NCBI GenBank assembly: GCA_963709155.1
Contig: CAVPVD010000006.1
Coordinates: forward strand, 62,001 to 126,000
DNA length: 64,000 nt
Direction of reading: 5' to 3'
Source: Bog-159 sp963709155
GTDB lineage: Bacteria; Acidobacteriota; Terriglobia; Bryobacterales; Bryobacteraceae
A model generated the notes under the pieces. It saw only the letters and a list, made by a program, of their open reading frames with translations, did not search any database and was not told where the DNA came from. The translations under genes were made by a program, and so were the position numbers. Positions 52,830-62,513 of the stretch are shown here, in pieces. Each line of letters opens with the position of its first letter. The first letter of the stretch is position 1.

Positions 52830-54563
52830 TCATTCGCTTTTTTCCAGATTGTGCAACTCCTGCGCCAGCCGCAGTGCTTCGCTCAGATCCCCGGCCCTCT
52901 CAGCCTCCTTAACGCGCGTTTTCAGGACAGTCACCTGGCTCTTGAGGCTGGAGCGCTGTAAACTGCGCACGCATTCCTCTCCTAGAGATAGTGAAACGGC
53001 GGAGCCATCCGTTTCATCCCGCAGCACCGCGGACGCTAATAATTCCTGGTCGCTCTCCTGCAGACGCGCGTGCAATTCCTCGTAAGTCACCGCACCGGCG
53101 GCGTGCAAGCCGAATAGCGCCTTGAAGATGCGCCGCGTGGCGAACTGTTCCACGGCCGCCAGGTGTTCCAGTTGGGGGATCAAGTGCGGGCGCGCTTCGG
53201 CGTCGGAAATGAGCAGGTTCAAAAGAATTTTCTCATCGGCCCGGAGCGGCTCGATAACCGGCGCAACCTTCTTTTCGCGGCGGTCCGTTGCGGCTTTGCG
53301 GAAATTCTCGAGCACCAGTCCCGCATCCACGCCCAAATATCCCGCTACGTCGTTGGCCACGGCGACCCGCTCAATCTTGTCGGGGAGGCGTTGGATCGCC
53401 GGCAGCAGAAACTGGAAGCCGGCCACGCGCCCCTCGGCCGTGCGCAGGTCGAATTTCGTGCGCGCCCGATCTGCCAGCCAGTAAAAATAGGTCTGCGCCT
53501 TATCCAGCTTCGCGCGATAGGCCTCGGGCCCACGCTCGATACAATATTCGTCCGGATCGAGACCGCCTTCCAGTTCCATGATCCGCACGTGCATACTCTC
53601 GTCCAATAACAGGTCGATGGACCGTTCCGCGGCTTTAGCCCCCGCCGCATCGGGATCGAAATTCACTACGATCTTGCCGGAATGGCGGCGCAATGCCTGC
53701 ACCTGCTGCGCCGTCAACGAGGTTCCGCAGCTCGCCACCACTTCGCGCACGCCCGACGCGAAGACGCCGATCGCGTCCATGTACCCTTCCACCAGGACGG
53801 ACCGGTCCGCCTTCCGGATGCCGTCCTTAGCCCGGTGCAGGTTGTAGAGCACGGTGCTCTTCTTATATATCGGCGATTCCGCGGAATTCAAGTACTTGGC
53901 TTCGTCCGCCGGATCGAGAGCCCGCCCGCCGAAGGCGATCACCTTCGCGGATTCGCTGTGAATGGGAAACATCAGCCGGTTGCGGAAGCGGTCGTAGAAA
54001 CTGCCGTCTTCGCGGCGCCCCAGCAGACCGGAGTTCTCCAGTTGCTCGGCCGTGAATCCCTGTTTCTCCAAAATGCGCAGCAGCGCGCGGCCGGAGCGCT
54101 CGGCGTATCCCAGCCCGAATTGCGCGCTGGTTTCGGGAGAGACTCGCCGCTTTTCCAGATAGCGGCGCGCCTCGGCGCCCGCCGGCCCGGCAAGCTGCTC
54201 GCGAAACGCCTCCTGTGCCAGTTCCTGGATCTGAAATACGGCGGCCCGCAGGCGTGTTTCCGCATCGGCATATTCGGCACGCTTGGGCATGGGGATGCCG
54301 TTGCGCTCCGCCAGCAGCTTGAGCGCCTCCGGAAAACTAACGTGCTCAAACTCCATGACGAATTTCAGCACGTCGCCGGATGCGCCGCAGCCGAAGCATT
54401 TGTAGAACTGATGGCCGGCATGCACGGAAAAGGAAGGCGTCTTTTCGCTGTGGAAGGGGCAGAGGCCGGTGTAGCGGGAAACGCCTGTCTTGCGCAGCCG
54501 CACGTAATCCCCGATCACGTTGACGATGTCGATGGAGGATTTCAGTTGCTCTTTGAAGTCCAT
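52830..54563 (-). CDS. dnaG: DNA primase DnaG
   Basis: 577 residues. The zinc finger is CPFHSEKTPSFSVHAG ending CFGCG (CHCC); the RNA polymerase core and TOPRIM (VLVEGYMDAIGVF, VNFDPDAAG) follow. The C-terminal domain for helicase contact is complete. ATG 54563 shares its A with the stop of the YfhO-like gene upstream (TAATG). It makes RNA primers at the replication fork. The frame extending to 54788 is shadow of the neighbour. Confidence 0.96.
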   Translation of the reverse strand: MDFKEQLKSSIDIVNVIGDYVRLRKTGVSRYTGLCPFHSEKTPSFSVHAGHQFYKCFGCGASGDVLKFVMEFEHVSFPEALKLLAERNGIPMPKRAEYADAETRLRAAVFQIQELAQEAFREQLAGPAGAEARRYLEKRRVSPETSAQFGLGYAERSGRALLRILEKQGFTAEQLENSGLLGRREDGSFYDRFRNRLMFPIHSESAKVIAFGGRALDPADEAKYLNSAESPIYKKSTVLYNLHRAKDGIRKADRSVLVEGYMDAIGVFASGVREVVASCGTSLTAQQVQALRRHSGKIVVNFDPDAAGAKAAERSIDLLLDESMHVRIMELEGGLDPDEYCIERGPEAYRAKLDKAQTYFYWLADRARTKFDLRTAEGRVAGFQFLLPAIQRLPDKIERVAVANDVAGYLGVDAGLVLENFRKAATDRREKKVAPVIEPLRADEKILLNLLISDAEARPHLIPQLEHLAAVEQFATRRIFKALFGLHAAGAVTYEELHARLQESDQELLASAVLRDETDGSAVSLSLGEECVRSLQRSSLKSQVTVLKTRVKEAERAGDLSEALRLAQELHNLEKSE

Positions 54564-56689
54564 TACGCCTGTGCTTGCATTATCGCCGAATCGGGTGGGC
54601 GCCGGCCTCGCCACCACAGGAACAGAAGGAGAACTCCTGTGGCGAAGGAGATCGCCGAGGACACCCGAAGAATCACCGGATGAAATTCCATACGAAGCAC
54701 ATGTTCTCCAGCCGGCACAACCACACCGCGGAATGCGATGTCGGTGCGGTAAATTGCGACGGGCGCGTCGTCCAGCCACGCCTCCCATCCGGGATAATCG
54801 TTCTCCGAGAGCACTAGAAACGCGGCTGCCGGGGTGCGGATGGACAATCTGAGCGAGTCCGGCTGGTATTGCGAAACCTTGATTTCGTCCCGAGTGATTC
54901 CGTTCACGGGATTGGCGGCTGGTAGCGCGATGGGCGCATCCGTGACGGCCGTGCGCCGGAAGTCGATGACCCCGCTTCCGATCAGGCGGCGCGCCTCGGC
55001 GAGGGACGCCGCGGTCCGGATTTCGCGCACCAGGAAGAACCTAGGCATCACCGGCAGGTTTTCAAACAACTCATAGCCCGGCAGGCTCGCCGCGTGCCGA
55101 TACCTCGGATTCGACCAGAGCGGGCCGGCGCCGTCCGGCCGGGTGAGCAGGTACTTGACGTTCATCAGATCGAGGACCGGGGAATCCACGTTTTCGACGG
55201 GGTAATACCAGCCCCAGGGATGCCCATCGTGGAGGAACAGGCGAAGCTGTATGATATTCTCCAGCGCCAAAGGACTGACGCCATTGGCATCCGGCACGCC
55301 AGTGATCGGAGCGCTGTTCGCCCAACCGATGCTGGCATTGTCCAATGCGTCGATCCGCCAGGGTGGGTTGCTCTGGTCTACGTAACCGCGTACCCGCGTG
55401 AGTAAGTCGGTGCTGCCTTCGAACGACCTCCGGGTTACGGGTGGGTCGTCCCGCAGAGATGAAAGATTCATCGGCCGGCCGGAGCCCACTAGAAACAAGT
55501 CTACGGCGATCACCAGGCCCACCAGCCAGCGGAGCTTGTCGGATATACGCAGCGAATCCAGTCCCATGGCCGCCAAGCCCGCCAGAGCCAGGGTGAAAAT
55601 GCAATAGGTGTACTCGGGATGAATTCCGATCCTGATGGTCTCGGGCAGGACAGGATAGATGGCGCGCCAGAGGACCGTCTTGTCGCCCAGCATCCATAGC
55701 AGGCCCACCAACAACGTGATTCCCAACAGCGCGACATACCGTGTCCGGCGCAGAAATGGCGCGATCAACGCCAGCGAGAGGCCCGCGATACTGCTGTACA
55801 GATATAAGAAGGTGATGTCTCCCGGGCCGTGAAAAAGGCGCATGTCGAATAGGTTGTAGTGATTTGGGAGCACCAGGGAGACCAGGCTTTGCCAGTAGAG
55901 CCCGCCTCCGGTGCCGAGCCAGCCTGCGCGGTACTTGGCGACGCTGTGCTGCGACAATTGCACTGTGGGTATGAATTGGATGGCGGCGAGCGCGATGCCG
56001 AGAATGCAGCCCGCCGCCGTGTGGGCCAGCAGTTGGATGCGCGCCAAACGTAGAGCGGCCAGAGTGACCGCAACGATTACCGCCGAAATGAAGACCGCCA
56101 GGGTCGGCTGCGGGAATCCGCCGAGAACGGCCATGCCCAAGGCCGCGGCGAGAGCCGCGAGCCAGTTGAGCCGGAGGCCGTGGCGTAGCTTGAGGATGGC
56201 CAGCCAAACCAGCGGCATCCAGGCCACCGCCATGATGGCGCCGATATGCTCCGCACGCGAGGCAAAGTAGCCCCCGGTCTGGAAAATGACCGCGCCCGCC
56301 CAGGCCGCCGGACGGCCCGCGCCAAGCTCCTGGAAGAGATGCCATGCCGCTATTCCCGCGAACCAGATTTCGAGAACCACGATCCACTCCAGCAGCATGG
56401 GGAGGGAGTCCAGCGAGGTGCGGCTGCCGATCAGGGCGCTGAGAAAGACCAGTGGATGAAAGAAGCATGCCTCGATGTTTTCGAAGACCGGATACCCGCA
56501 ATAGCTGAACGGATTCCAGAGCGCCAGGCGGCCCTGCTTGAGCTGATCGGCGAGAAACGTGATGAGCGGCAGTTGAACCGCGTGAAAATCCCAGGGGAAG
56601 GTGTATTGGGTGCTGAAGAGCGGCTTGTGGAAGAAAGCGACCACGTCGGCGAGCAGGGCAAGGTACACCAGGAGGGGGGCGCGCTTCAT
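54563..56689 (-). CDS. YfhO-like polytopic membrane glycosyltransferase (GT-C type)
   Basis: 708 residues. At least ten membrane helices in the first 430 residues follow MKRAPLLVYLALLADVVAFF; WNPFSYCGYPVFENIEACFF and the RAEHIGAIMAVAWMPLVWL segment are typical of YfhO-family proteins, and the C-terminal periplasmic part ends near the last helix. YfhO proteins glycosylate lipids or teichoic-type polymers. Its stop overlaps the dnaG start, so it shares a message with dnaG-rpoD. Substrate unknown. Confidence 0.88.
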   Translation of the reverse strand: MKRAPLLVYLALLADVVAFFHKPLFSTQYTFPWDFHAVQLPLITFLADQLKQGRLALWNPFSYCGYPVFENIEACFFHPLVFLSALIGSRTSLDSLPMLLEWIVVLEIWFAGIAAWHLFQELGAGRPAAWAGAVIFQTGGYFASRAEHIGAIMAVAWMPLVWLAILKLRHGLRLNWLAALAAALGMAVLGGFPQPTLAVFISAVIVAVTLAALRLARIQLLAHTAAGCILGIALAAIQFIPTVQLSQHSVAKYRAGWLGTGGGLYWQSLVSLVLPNHYNLFDMRLFHGPGDITFLYLYSSIAGLSLALIAPFLRRTRYVALLGITLLVGLLWMLGDKTVLWRAIYPVLPETIRIGIHPEYTYCIFTLALAGLAAMGLDSLRISDKLRWLVGLVIAVDLFLVGSGRPMNLSSLRDDPPVTRRSFEGSTDLLTRVRGYVDQSNPPWRIDALDNASIGWANSAPITGVPDANGVSPLALENIIQLRLFLHDGHPWGWYYPVENVDSPVLDLMNVKYLLTRPDGAGPLWSNPRYRHAASLPGYELFENLPVMPRFFLVREIRTAASLAEARRLIGSGVIDFRRTAVTDAPIALPAANPVNGITRDEIKVSQYQPDSLRLSIRTPAAAFLVLSENDYPGWEAWLDDAPVAIYRTDIAFRGVVVPAGEHVLRMEFHPVILRVSSAISFATGVLLLFLWWRGRRPPDSAIMQAQA

Positions 56690-56839
56690 GGCAATCCCGA
56701 CTAACTTAACGCAGTGTGTGGGTTGAGTCCACCGGAAGGGGGTTCGGCGAGTCTTGGTTTAGGGACTGCCGCGGGGCCTTGCCTGCCCGAGTGTCGGCCC
56801 GAGAGCATTCGCGTGGAACAATGTGGTGCATAATATAAT

Positions 56840-57023
56840 GTGACCGCCTCTCAATTCAGGCGCTGGCTCGCCGCGACAGGGTTGCACTTTCGCGCAGGGA
56901 AAAGGAGGACACTAAAAAGTCAGGCTGGGCGGCCAGTTCTCCGTCTTACCGATGCACGGATCGAAGAAGGAGCTTGGCAAGGGGCTGGTGGACAGAATCA
57001 AGAAGGATTTGGGACTTAAGTAG
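56840..57023 (+). pseudogene. hicA remnant (HicA-family toxin, frameshifted)
   Basis: From GTG 56840 the frame reads TASQFRRWLAATG, like a HicA N-terminus, until the A-run at 56900-56903. A one-base shift there leads to GKGGH, then a TAA at 56913, and KVRLGGQFSVLPMHG followed by SKKELGKGLVDRIKKDLGLK before the stop at 57021. The second half is the HicA GSHxxxx/VLPMHGSKELGKG region. A TATAAT (56834-56839) lies just ahead. It is followed nine bases on by intact hicB, the usual order. The toxin is not translated intact as sequenced. Confidence 0.7.
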
Positions 57024-57032
57024 GGGCCACAG

Positions 57033-57461
57033 ATGCTGCAATATCCGGTGAATTTTGAACAGGACAGCAACGGAACAGTTTTGGTTTCGTTTCCGGACGT
57101 CCCGGAGGCCCACACTTATGGGACGGATGCGGGCGACGCCTTGGCGCGGGCCGCTGACGCGCTTGAGACCGCAATCGCACTGTACATGGATTCCCGACGC
57201 GACATACCCATTCCGTCCCGGCTCAGAAAGCGCGGCAGGGCCGTGGCGCTCCCGGCGCTGGCTGAGGCTAAGGTGCGGCTTTATCAGGCGATGCGCGAGG
57301 AGGGAGTCGCAAAAGAGGAGTTGGCCCGCCGGCTCGGCTGGCATACCCCGCAAGTCGAAAGGCTGTTGGATCTGGCGCACGCGTCGCGCCTGGACCAGAT
57401 CGAAGCGGCCTTTCAGGCTTTGAAGAGAACGCTCTCGATTACGATTAGTCCGGCGGCGTAG
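57033..57461 (+). CDS. hicB: HicB-family antitoxin
   Basis: 142 residues. The N-terminal HicB domain (VNFEQDSNGTVLVSFPDVPEA then GDALARAADALETAIALYM) neutralises HicA; the C-terminus has an XRE-like helix-turn-helix (EEGVAKEELARRLGWHTPQVERLLDL) for operator binding. It starts nine bases after the broken hicA gene. Intact antitoxin without toxin is a common decay product. It precedes an McrBC-like pair. Confidence 0.9.
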   Translation: MLQYPVNFEQDSNGTVLVSFPDVPEAHTYGTDAGDALARAADALETAIALYMDSRRDIPIPSRLRKRGRAVALPALAEAKVRLYQAMREEGVAKEELARRLGWHTPQVERLLDLAHASRLDQIEAAFQALKRTLSITISPAA

Positions 57462-57520
57462 TGCCGTTTGTTGCGGGCCTTTCGTGTTGAGGATCAGGCA
57501 CATCAGCTATCATCAGCAGC

Positions 57521-58993
57521 ATGAGCCTGCAACTGCTGCTCGATATCATCAGTTCCGGAAACACAGATCGTTGGGGAGACCGGAACAAGGAGGCCTTCAA
57601 AGCCTTGTTCGGCTCACCCGCAGGCCGTTACGCAAAGCCCGCGCAGGATAAAGTGACGTTGCGTGCGCCCGAAATGACCGCGGACGGCGGTGTGCCGTTT
57701 GCGGCTTACATACACCCCTCAAACCCGCCCTCGGGTCCCTATAGCGGGCTGTCGTTCGTCATCTTTCCGGTTCCGGAGCATGCGTGCCTCATCGGTATGG
57801 TCGTCGGTACACAAGGCTTGGCGCCAGACGAAGCCATTCTCGGCCGTCCCGGGCACGCCCGAAAGATGCGCGCTATTTGTGGGTGGCTCAATTCCGAATT
57901 CGGCGGCGGATCGCAGGTCGCATGGGCCAAACAGGATCCGACGCGCGTGGACTTGGGCATCCCCAGGGAGTTGCAACAGGCGTGGCCAGAGTACCGTGCT
58001 GTTTTCGAGCGGTATGGCCCGGTATTGTATGCGCTGTTCAGGCCAAATGGGTCGCAGGCGGCCACGGAGGCCGCGCTCACGGCGTTGCTGGACGTCATGT
58101 TCGAGGAGCGTGGGCATCCGCCCCTTACGAACTTCAAAGCCGATGCGGACCGAATCCGCAGCAGGTGGTTCGAGCATCTCATGGCAACGGTCACCCGCGA
58201 AAAGGTAACGTCGCTACTGAAACGGCGCCGCTACGTAATCATACAGGGTCCGCCAGGAACAGGAAAGACCCGCATGGCGCGCGAAATCCTGGAAACGGAT
58301 TATTCGGGATTCGGCCGTTCAATCCAATTTCACCCTAATATCACCTATGAGAGTTTCCTGGGCGGGTTGAACCCGGTCTCATCGGCCGGGGAACTCGGAT
58401 TCCGATTCGCTCCGAAGCCAGGTTTCCTGATGGCGGCAGCCACCGAAGCTCTTACACACCCCGAGCAAAACTTCCTCTTGCACATCGACGAGATCAATCG
58501 CGCGGACTTGGGCAAGATACTTGGCGAGGCGATTTACTTGTTCGAATCCGGAGCAGAATCCCGGCGAAGGATTGAGTTGTCTTACGATTTCGGGGAACCT
58601 TTTCACAGCACATTCTTCCTGCCGGAGAATCTGCATGTGCTGGGCACAATGAACAGCGCCGATCGCAGCATCGCGATCCTGGATATTGCCGTGCGGCGCC
58701 GGTTCGCGTTCGTTTCTCTGTGGCCGAGCATGCAGGTTGTCGAAACACTCGGATCGGCAACCATGCAAAAGGCCTACCGCGAGCTCGTTTCGATCTTCGT
58801 CGAGCATGCACCCGACGAGGCTTTTCCGCTGGTCCCAGGCCATTCCTACTTCCTGGAGTCAGACGAAAACCTGGCGGCGGAAAGCCTGAAAGTGAATCTC
58901 GCGCCGCTTCTGGATGAATACCTTGCCCAGGGATACGTCAGCGGTTTCGGAGAGTCCATCCGGAACTACAAGCAATGGCTGGATAGCCTGTGA
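57521..58993 (+). CDS. McrB-like AAA+ GTPase/ATPase with unusual N-terminal domain
   Basis: 490 residues. Walker A GPPGTGKT at 243-250, Walker B LLHIDEINRAD at 319-329, and sensor region LGTMNSADRSI near 374-384 are the MoxR/McrB-type AAA+ signature; McrB itself hydrolyses GTP and drives a McrC nuclease along DNA. The N-terminal 230 residues are not the usual MrcB/DUF3578 modified-base reader and I recognise no family (GLSFVIFPVPEHACLIGMV and ICGWLNSEFGGGSQVAW are its best-conserved-looking parts). It overlaps the nuclease gene by four bases. Confidence 0.88.
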   Translation: MSLQLLLDIISSGNTDRWGDRNKEAFKALFGSPAGRYAKPAQDKVTLRAPEMTADGGVPFAAYIHPSNPPSGPYSGLSFVIFPVPEHACLIGMVVGTQGLAPDEAILGRPGHARKMRAICGWLNSEFGGGSQVAWAKQDPTRVDLGIPRELQQAWPEYRAVFERYGPVLYALFRPNGSQAATEAALTALLDVMFEERGHPPLTNFKADADRIRSRWFEHLMATVTREKVTSLLKRRRYVIIQGPPGTGKTRMAREILETDYSGFGRSIQFHPNITYESFLGGLNPVSSAGELGFRFAPKPGFLMAAATEALTHPEQNFLLHIDEINRADLGKILGEAIYLFESGAESRRRIELSYDFGEPFHSTFFLPENLHVLGTMNSADRSIAILDIAVRRRFAFVSLWPSMQVVETLGSATMQKAYRELVSIFVEHAPDEAFPLVPGHSYFLESDENLAAESLKVNLAPLLDEYLAQGYVSGFGESIRNYKQWLDSL

Positions 58994-60465
58994 GGCCTCA
59001 GCCGGTTTCGAGGACGCATGTGCCCCTGGTGGCTCTCCGCCGTTCTGAAGAAGTGTGTCTGGAAGCCACTGATCACTCCGTGATGCGCCGTTCAGCGGTT
59101 CAGTTCTTCCAGTTGCGGAACGCGAGAGATCCGCAGGTCCAGGCGGCGAGACTTGCGGAGCAATTCGTCGCGCAGAACCACGTGCCTCTATCCCTACTAA
59201 ACGTCAACATCGAGCGGGACTACGACGGAAGAGACGTGTTTCTCTCCGTTACGACAGGGAGTTCGATTGGGGCGGTGCCCCTGATTTCCCCGACATCCGC
59301 CCGGCCCGACTATGGATTGATCGTGCAGCCGCGGTTCCCTTGGGCCGGCATTGGTCCCATGCTTGCCGAGATGGGCTGGCGCATCGTGCCAGCACCCTTA
59401 CGGCTGCCTTTGTTGAAGCGGTCCGAGCGCCGCATACCGCCGTGGGTAATCTCCTGCATGGTTTTGGTGCGCCTTCGGGCTCTGCTCGCACGGCTGGACC
59501 GGCGTTTCGAGCTTGTTCAGGAGACCTGTGGCGCTCCCCGAGGCTCTGTACAGTGGGAAGAATACGCGACCCGACAGGTGCCACGCGCACGGTTGCTCGA
59601 AGTGCCTTGCAGATATCCGGACCTACGCGATGATCGGCAACTGAAGGGGGCGATCCGGCTCACTTTGGAGCGCCAACTGCGATCACTGGAGACACAGCGC
59701 GAACAGGGCGCCTTCGTACACCGCCTGATTCTGTTGGGCGAACAGTTGCTGTCTGAGGTGCGCGCGGTCCCGATTTATGCGCCGGCCCGTCCGGTGATGG
59801 AGGGCTGGCTGCGCAGCCCCCTTCATGGCGACACCTGGTTTGATGGCTTACAGGCTATCGAGTGGACTCTTGATCAACGGGGCCTGGCCGGAGTCAGTGA
59901 TCTCGAGGGCATATCCTGGAGCATGTCGATGGACCAGTTCTTTGAGGCTTGGGTGGAGACCATACTACGTTCCGTCGCCACGCACATCGGCGGCCGTTTG
60001 AAAGTAGGCCGTACTCGCGAGACTACTGCACCGTTGATTTGGGAACCGCCTTATCTCGGTTCCCAGAAGTCACTGGCGCCGGACCTTTGGCTGGAATGGG
60101 CCACGTGCACTTTAATCGTCGATGCGAAATACAAACGGCACTGGGAGGAATTGCAGCAGGGCGCCTGGTCGTCTGCCGCCGAAATCCTTCGCGAGCAGCA
60201 CCGCCACGACCTCCTGCAAGTCCTGGCCTATGCGAATCTGGCCCGGACTCAAAATGTAGTTGCGTGCCTGACGTATCCGTGCACACACTCTACTTGGGAA
60301 TCCCTGCTAATTCGTGGCAGGCTATTTCATAAAGCCGACCTTCAGGCACATGATAAGACGCTACGGGTTTGGCTTACAGCCGTCCCAATGAATGCCGCGG
60401 TGGATCGTGTCGCGGCACCACTTATCCGTGAGTTGCAGACATTGCATCGCGAACTCGCCCAATGA
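58990..60465 (+). CDS. McrC-like PD-(D/E)XK restriction nuclease subunit
   Basis: 491 residues. The C-terminal PD-(D/E)XK site is SLAPDLWLEW then LIVDAKYK (residues about 361-382), and FFEAWVE near 317-323 is the McrC helix before the nuclease core. The N-terminal 300 residues resemble the DUF2357-type region of McrC-like proteins. It cuts DNA only when paired with an McrB ATPase. GTG 58990 overlaps the McrB stop (GTGA). It is convergent with leuD, 27 bp away. Confidence 0.86.
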   Translation: MRPQPVSRTHVPLVALRRSEEVCLEATDHSVMRRSAVQFFQLRNARDPQVQAARLAEQFVAQNHVPLSLLNVNIERDYDGRDVFLSVTTGSSIGAVPLISPTSARPDYGLIVQPRFPWAGIGPMLAEMGWRIVPAPLRLPLLKRSERRIPPWVISCMVLVRLRALLARLDRRFELVQETCGAPRGSVQWEEYATRQVPRARLLEVPCRYPDLRDDRQLKGAIRLTLERQLRSLETQREQGAFVHRLILLGEQLLSEVRAVPIYAPARPVMEGWLRSPLHGDTWFDGLQAIEWTLDQRGLAGVSDLEGISWSMSMDQFFEAWVETILRSVATHIGGRLKVGRTRETTAPLIWEPPYLGSQKSLAPDLWLEWATCTLIVDAKYKRHWEELQQGAWSSAAEILREQHRHDLLQVLAYANLARTQNVVACLTYPCTHSTWESLLIRGRLFHKADLQAHDKTLRVWLTAVPMNAAVDRVAAPLIRELQTLHRELAQ

Positions 60466-60492
60466 GGTTTCCGGAGATCGTGCGGCCAACTG

Positions 60493-61089
60493 CTACATCA
60501 ACGCATTGATCGAACCGACGCGCCGCGCTTCATACCCTGCAATGGCGGCTTCATTCTTCAGAATGTAGCCCAGTTCGTCCACGCCCTCCAGCAGGCAGTG
60601 CCGGGAAAACGGATCGATGGGGAATTCGATTTTACGACCGTCCGGCAACGCCACGGTTTGGGATGCCAGATCCACCGTCACTTCCGTATCCGGGGATCGA
60701 TCCACCAGCGCGAAGAGCGCGGCGTGGGCATCGGCGGGAAAGACGATCGGCAGCAGGGCGTTCTTCAGCGAATTCTGCTTGAAGATATCCGCGAACGAAG
60801 TGCTGATCACCGCGCGGAAGCCGAACTGGGTCAGCGCCCATGGCGCATGCTCGCGCGAACTCCCGCAGCCGAAGTTGTCGCCGGCCAGCAGGATTTGGGC
60901 GCCGTGCACCCGCGGCTGGTTCAGGATGAAATCGGGTTTCGGATGTCCCTGCGCATCGTAGCGCCAATCGTTGAAAAGCTGCTTGTCGAGCCCCTGTTTC
61001 GAAATGGTCTTCAGGAAGCGCGCGGGGATGATCTGGTCCGTGTCCACGTTGTTGATGGGCAGGGGCACGAGCCGGCTGCGGAAATTCAT
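60493..61089 (-). CDS. leuD: 3-isopropylmalate dehydratase small subunit
   Basis: 198 residues. The conserved NNVDTDQIIPARF segment and GDNFGCGSSREHAPW swivel loop are complete, as is the LLEGVDELGYIL tail. With LeuC it isomerises 2- to 3-isopropylmalate. The ATG at 61089 overlaps the leuC stop by four bases. The longer frame upstream is the leuC shadow. Last gene of leuA-leuB-leuC-leuD. Confidence 0.96.
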   Translation of the reverse strand: MNFRSRLVPLPINNVDTDQIIPARFLKTISKQGLDKQLFNDWRYDAQGHPKPDFILNQPRVHGAQILLAGDNFGCGSSREHAPWALTQFGFRAVISTSFADIFKQNSLKNALLPIVFPADAHAALFALVDRSPDTEVTVDLASQTVALPDGRKIEFPIDPFSRHCLLEGVDELGYILKNEAAIAGYEARRVGSINALM

Positions 61090-62489
61090 AAGAGAGTCCT
61101 CACATCGGTGACCACGCCAGTCAGCGCGGCGGCCGCGGCGGTCAGCGGGCTGGCCAGGAAAGTGCGCCCGCCCTTGCCCTGGCGGCCTTCGAAATTGCGA
61201 TTGCTGGTAGACACGCTGTATTCGCCGGGCTGCAATTGATCGCCATTCATGGCGATACACATGGAGCATCCGGGCTCGCGATAATCGCAGCCGGCCGCGC
61301 GGAAAATCTCGGGCAAGCCCTCCGCTTCAGCCTGGCGCTTCACCTGTTGCGAGCCGGGCACCACCATCACGCGCACGTGCGGGTTCACCTTGCGCCCTTT
61401 CAGCAGAGAGGCCGCGGAGCGCAGATCGGAAATGCGCGAATTGGTGCAGCTTCCGATGAACACCACATTGACGGGATGTCCCAGCAGCAGTTTGCCGCCT
61501 TCCAGATCCATATAGCGCAGCGCCTTGGCGATTGAATCGCGTTGCAGCGGATCGGACACCTCGGATGGCTCCGGCAGCGTTGCGGTGATGGGCATGCCCA
61601 TGCCGGGATTCGTGCCGTATGTGATCATCGGTTCGAGTTGATGGGCATCGATGGCGACGGAACGGTCGAAGGCCGCGCCGGCATCGGTGGGCAACTGCCT
61701 CCAGCGTGCCAGGGCCGCGTCCCAATCCGCGCCCTTGGGTGCATGCGGCCGTCCGGCCAGGTATTCGAACGTGGTGTCGTCGGGCGCGATCATGCCGGCG
61801 CGCGCACCGCCTTCGATGGACATATTGCAGACAGTCATGCGCTCTTCCATGCTCAGAGCGCGGATCGCCGCGCCGCGATATTCGAAAATCGACGCCGTGC
61901 CGCCCCCCACGCCGATGCGCGCAATGAGCGCCAGCACGATATCCTTGGCCGTGACGCCGGGCCGGAGCGCGCCATCCACCAGCACCTCAAAAGTCTTCGA
62001 TTTGCGCTGCAAGAGGCATTGCGTGGCCAGCACGTGCTCCACTTCGCTGGTGCCGATACCGAACGCGAGCGCGCCGAATGCGCCGTGCGTGGCCGTGTGG
62101 CTGTCGCCGCAGACAACGGTCATGCCGGGCTGCGACAATCCCAGTTCGGGACCGATGACATGCACGATCCCCTGCCGGTCGCTGCGCCGTCCGTAGCAGC
62201 GGATCCCGAAATCGCGGCAGTTGGTTTCAAGTTGCGCGACCTGTTTGGCGGCGATTTCGTCGAGAATCGGCAGGGATGGATCGGTAGTGGGGGTGCTGTG
62301 GTCGGTGGTGGCGACGGTCAGATCCGGGCGGCGGACCTTGATGCCACGGTCGCGCAAGCCCTGAAAAGCCTGCGGGGAGGTGACTTCGTGGACCAGGTGC
62401 AGGTCGATGTAAAGCAGGGTGGGAGCGCCGGGCTGTTCATGGACCACGTGCGCGTCCCAGAGTTTTTCGATGATGGTGCGTGGGGGCAT
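61086..62489 (-). CDS. leuC: 3-isopropylmalate dehydratase large subunit
   Basis: 467 residues. The iron-sulfur ligands are in GSCTNSRISDLR and GCSMCIAMN; DSHTATHGAFGALAFGIG is the other aconitase signature. It forms the catalytic 4Fe-4S dehydratase with LeuD. MPPRTIIEKLWDAHVV at 62489 is the family start; the extension toward 62633 reads the intergenic hairpin. It follows leuB after a 112-bp gap that contains two short inverted repeats. Confidence 0.97.
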   Translation of the reverse strand: MPPRTIIEKLWDAHVVHEQPGAPTLLYIDLHLVHEVTSPQAFQGLRDRGIKVRRPDLTVATTDHSTPTTDPSLPILDEIAAKQVAQLETNCRDFGIRCYGRRSDRQGIVHVIGPELGLSQPGMTVVCGDSHTATHGAFGALAFGIGTSEVEHVLATQCLLQRKSKTFEVLVDGALRPGVTAKDIVLALIARIGVGGGTASIFEYRGAAIRALSMEERMTVCNMSIEGGARAGMIAPDDTTFEYLAGRPHAPKGADWDAALARWRQLPTDAGAAFDRSVAIDAHQLEPMITYGTNPGMGMPITATLPEPSEVSDPLQRDSIAKALRYMDLEGGKLLLGHPVNVVFIGSCTNSRISDLRSAASLLKGRKVNPHVRVMVVPGSQQVKRQAEAEGLPEIFRAAGCDYREPGCSMCIAMNGDQLQPGEYSVSTSNRNFEGRQGKGGRTFLASPLTAAAAALTGVVTDVRTLL

Positions 62490-62513
62490 AGGGTTAAACC
62501 GATGATGGCAACA

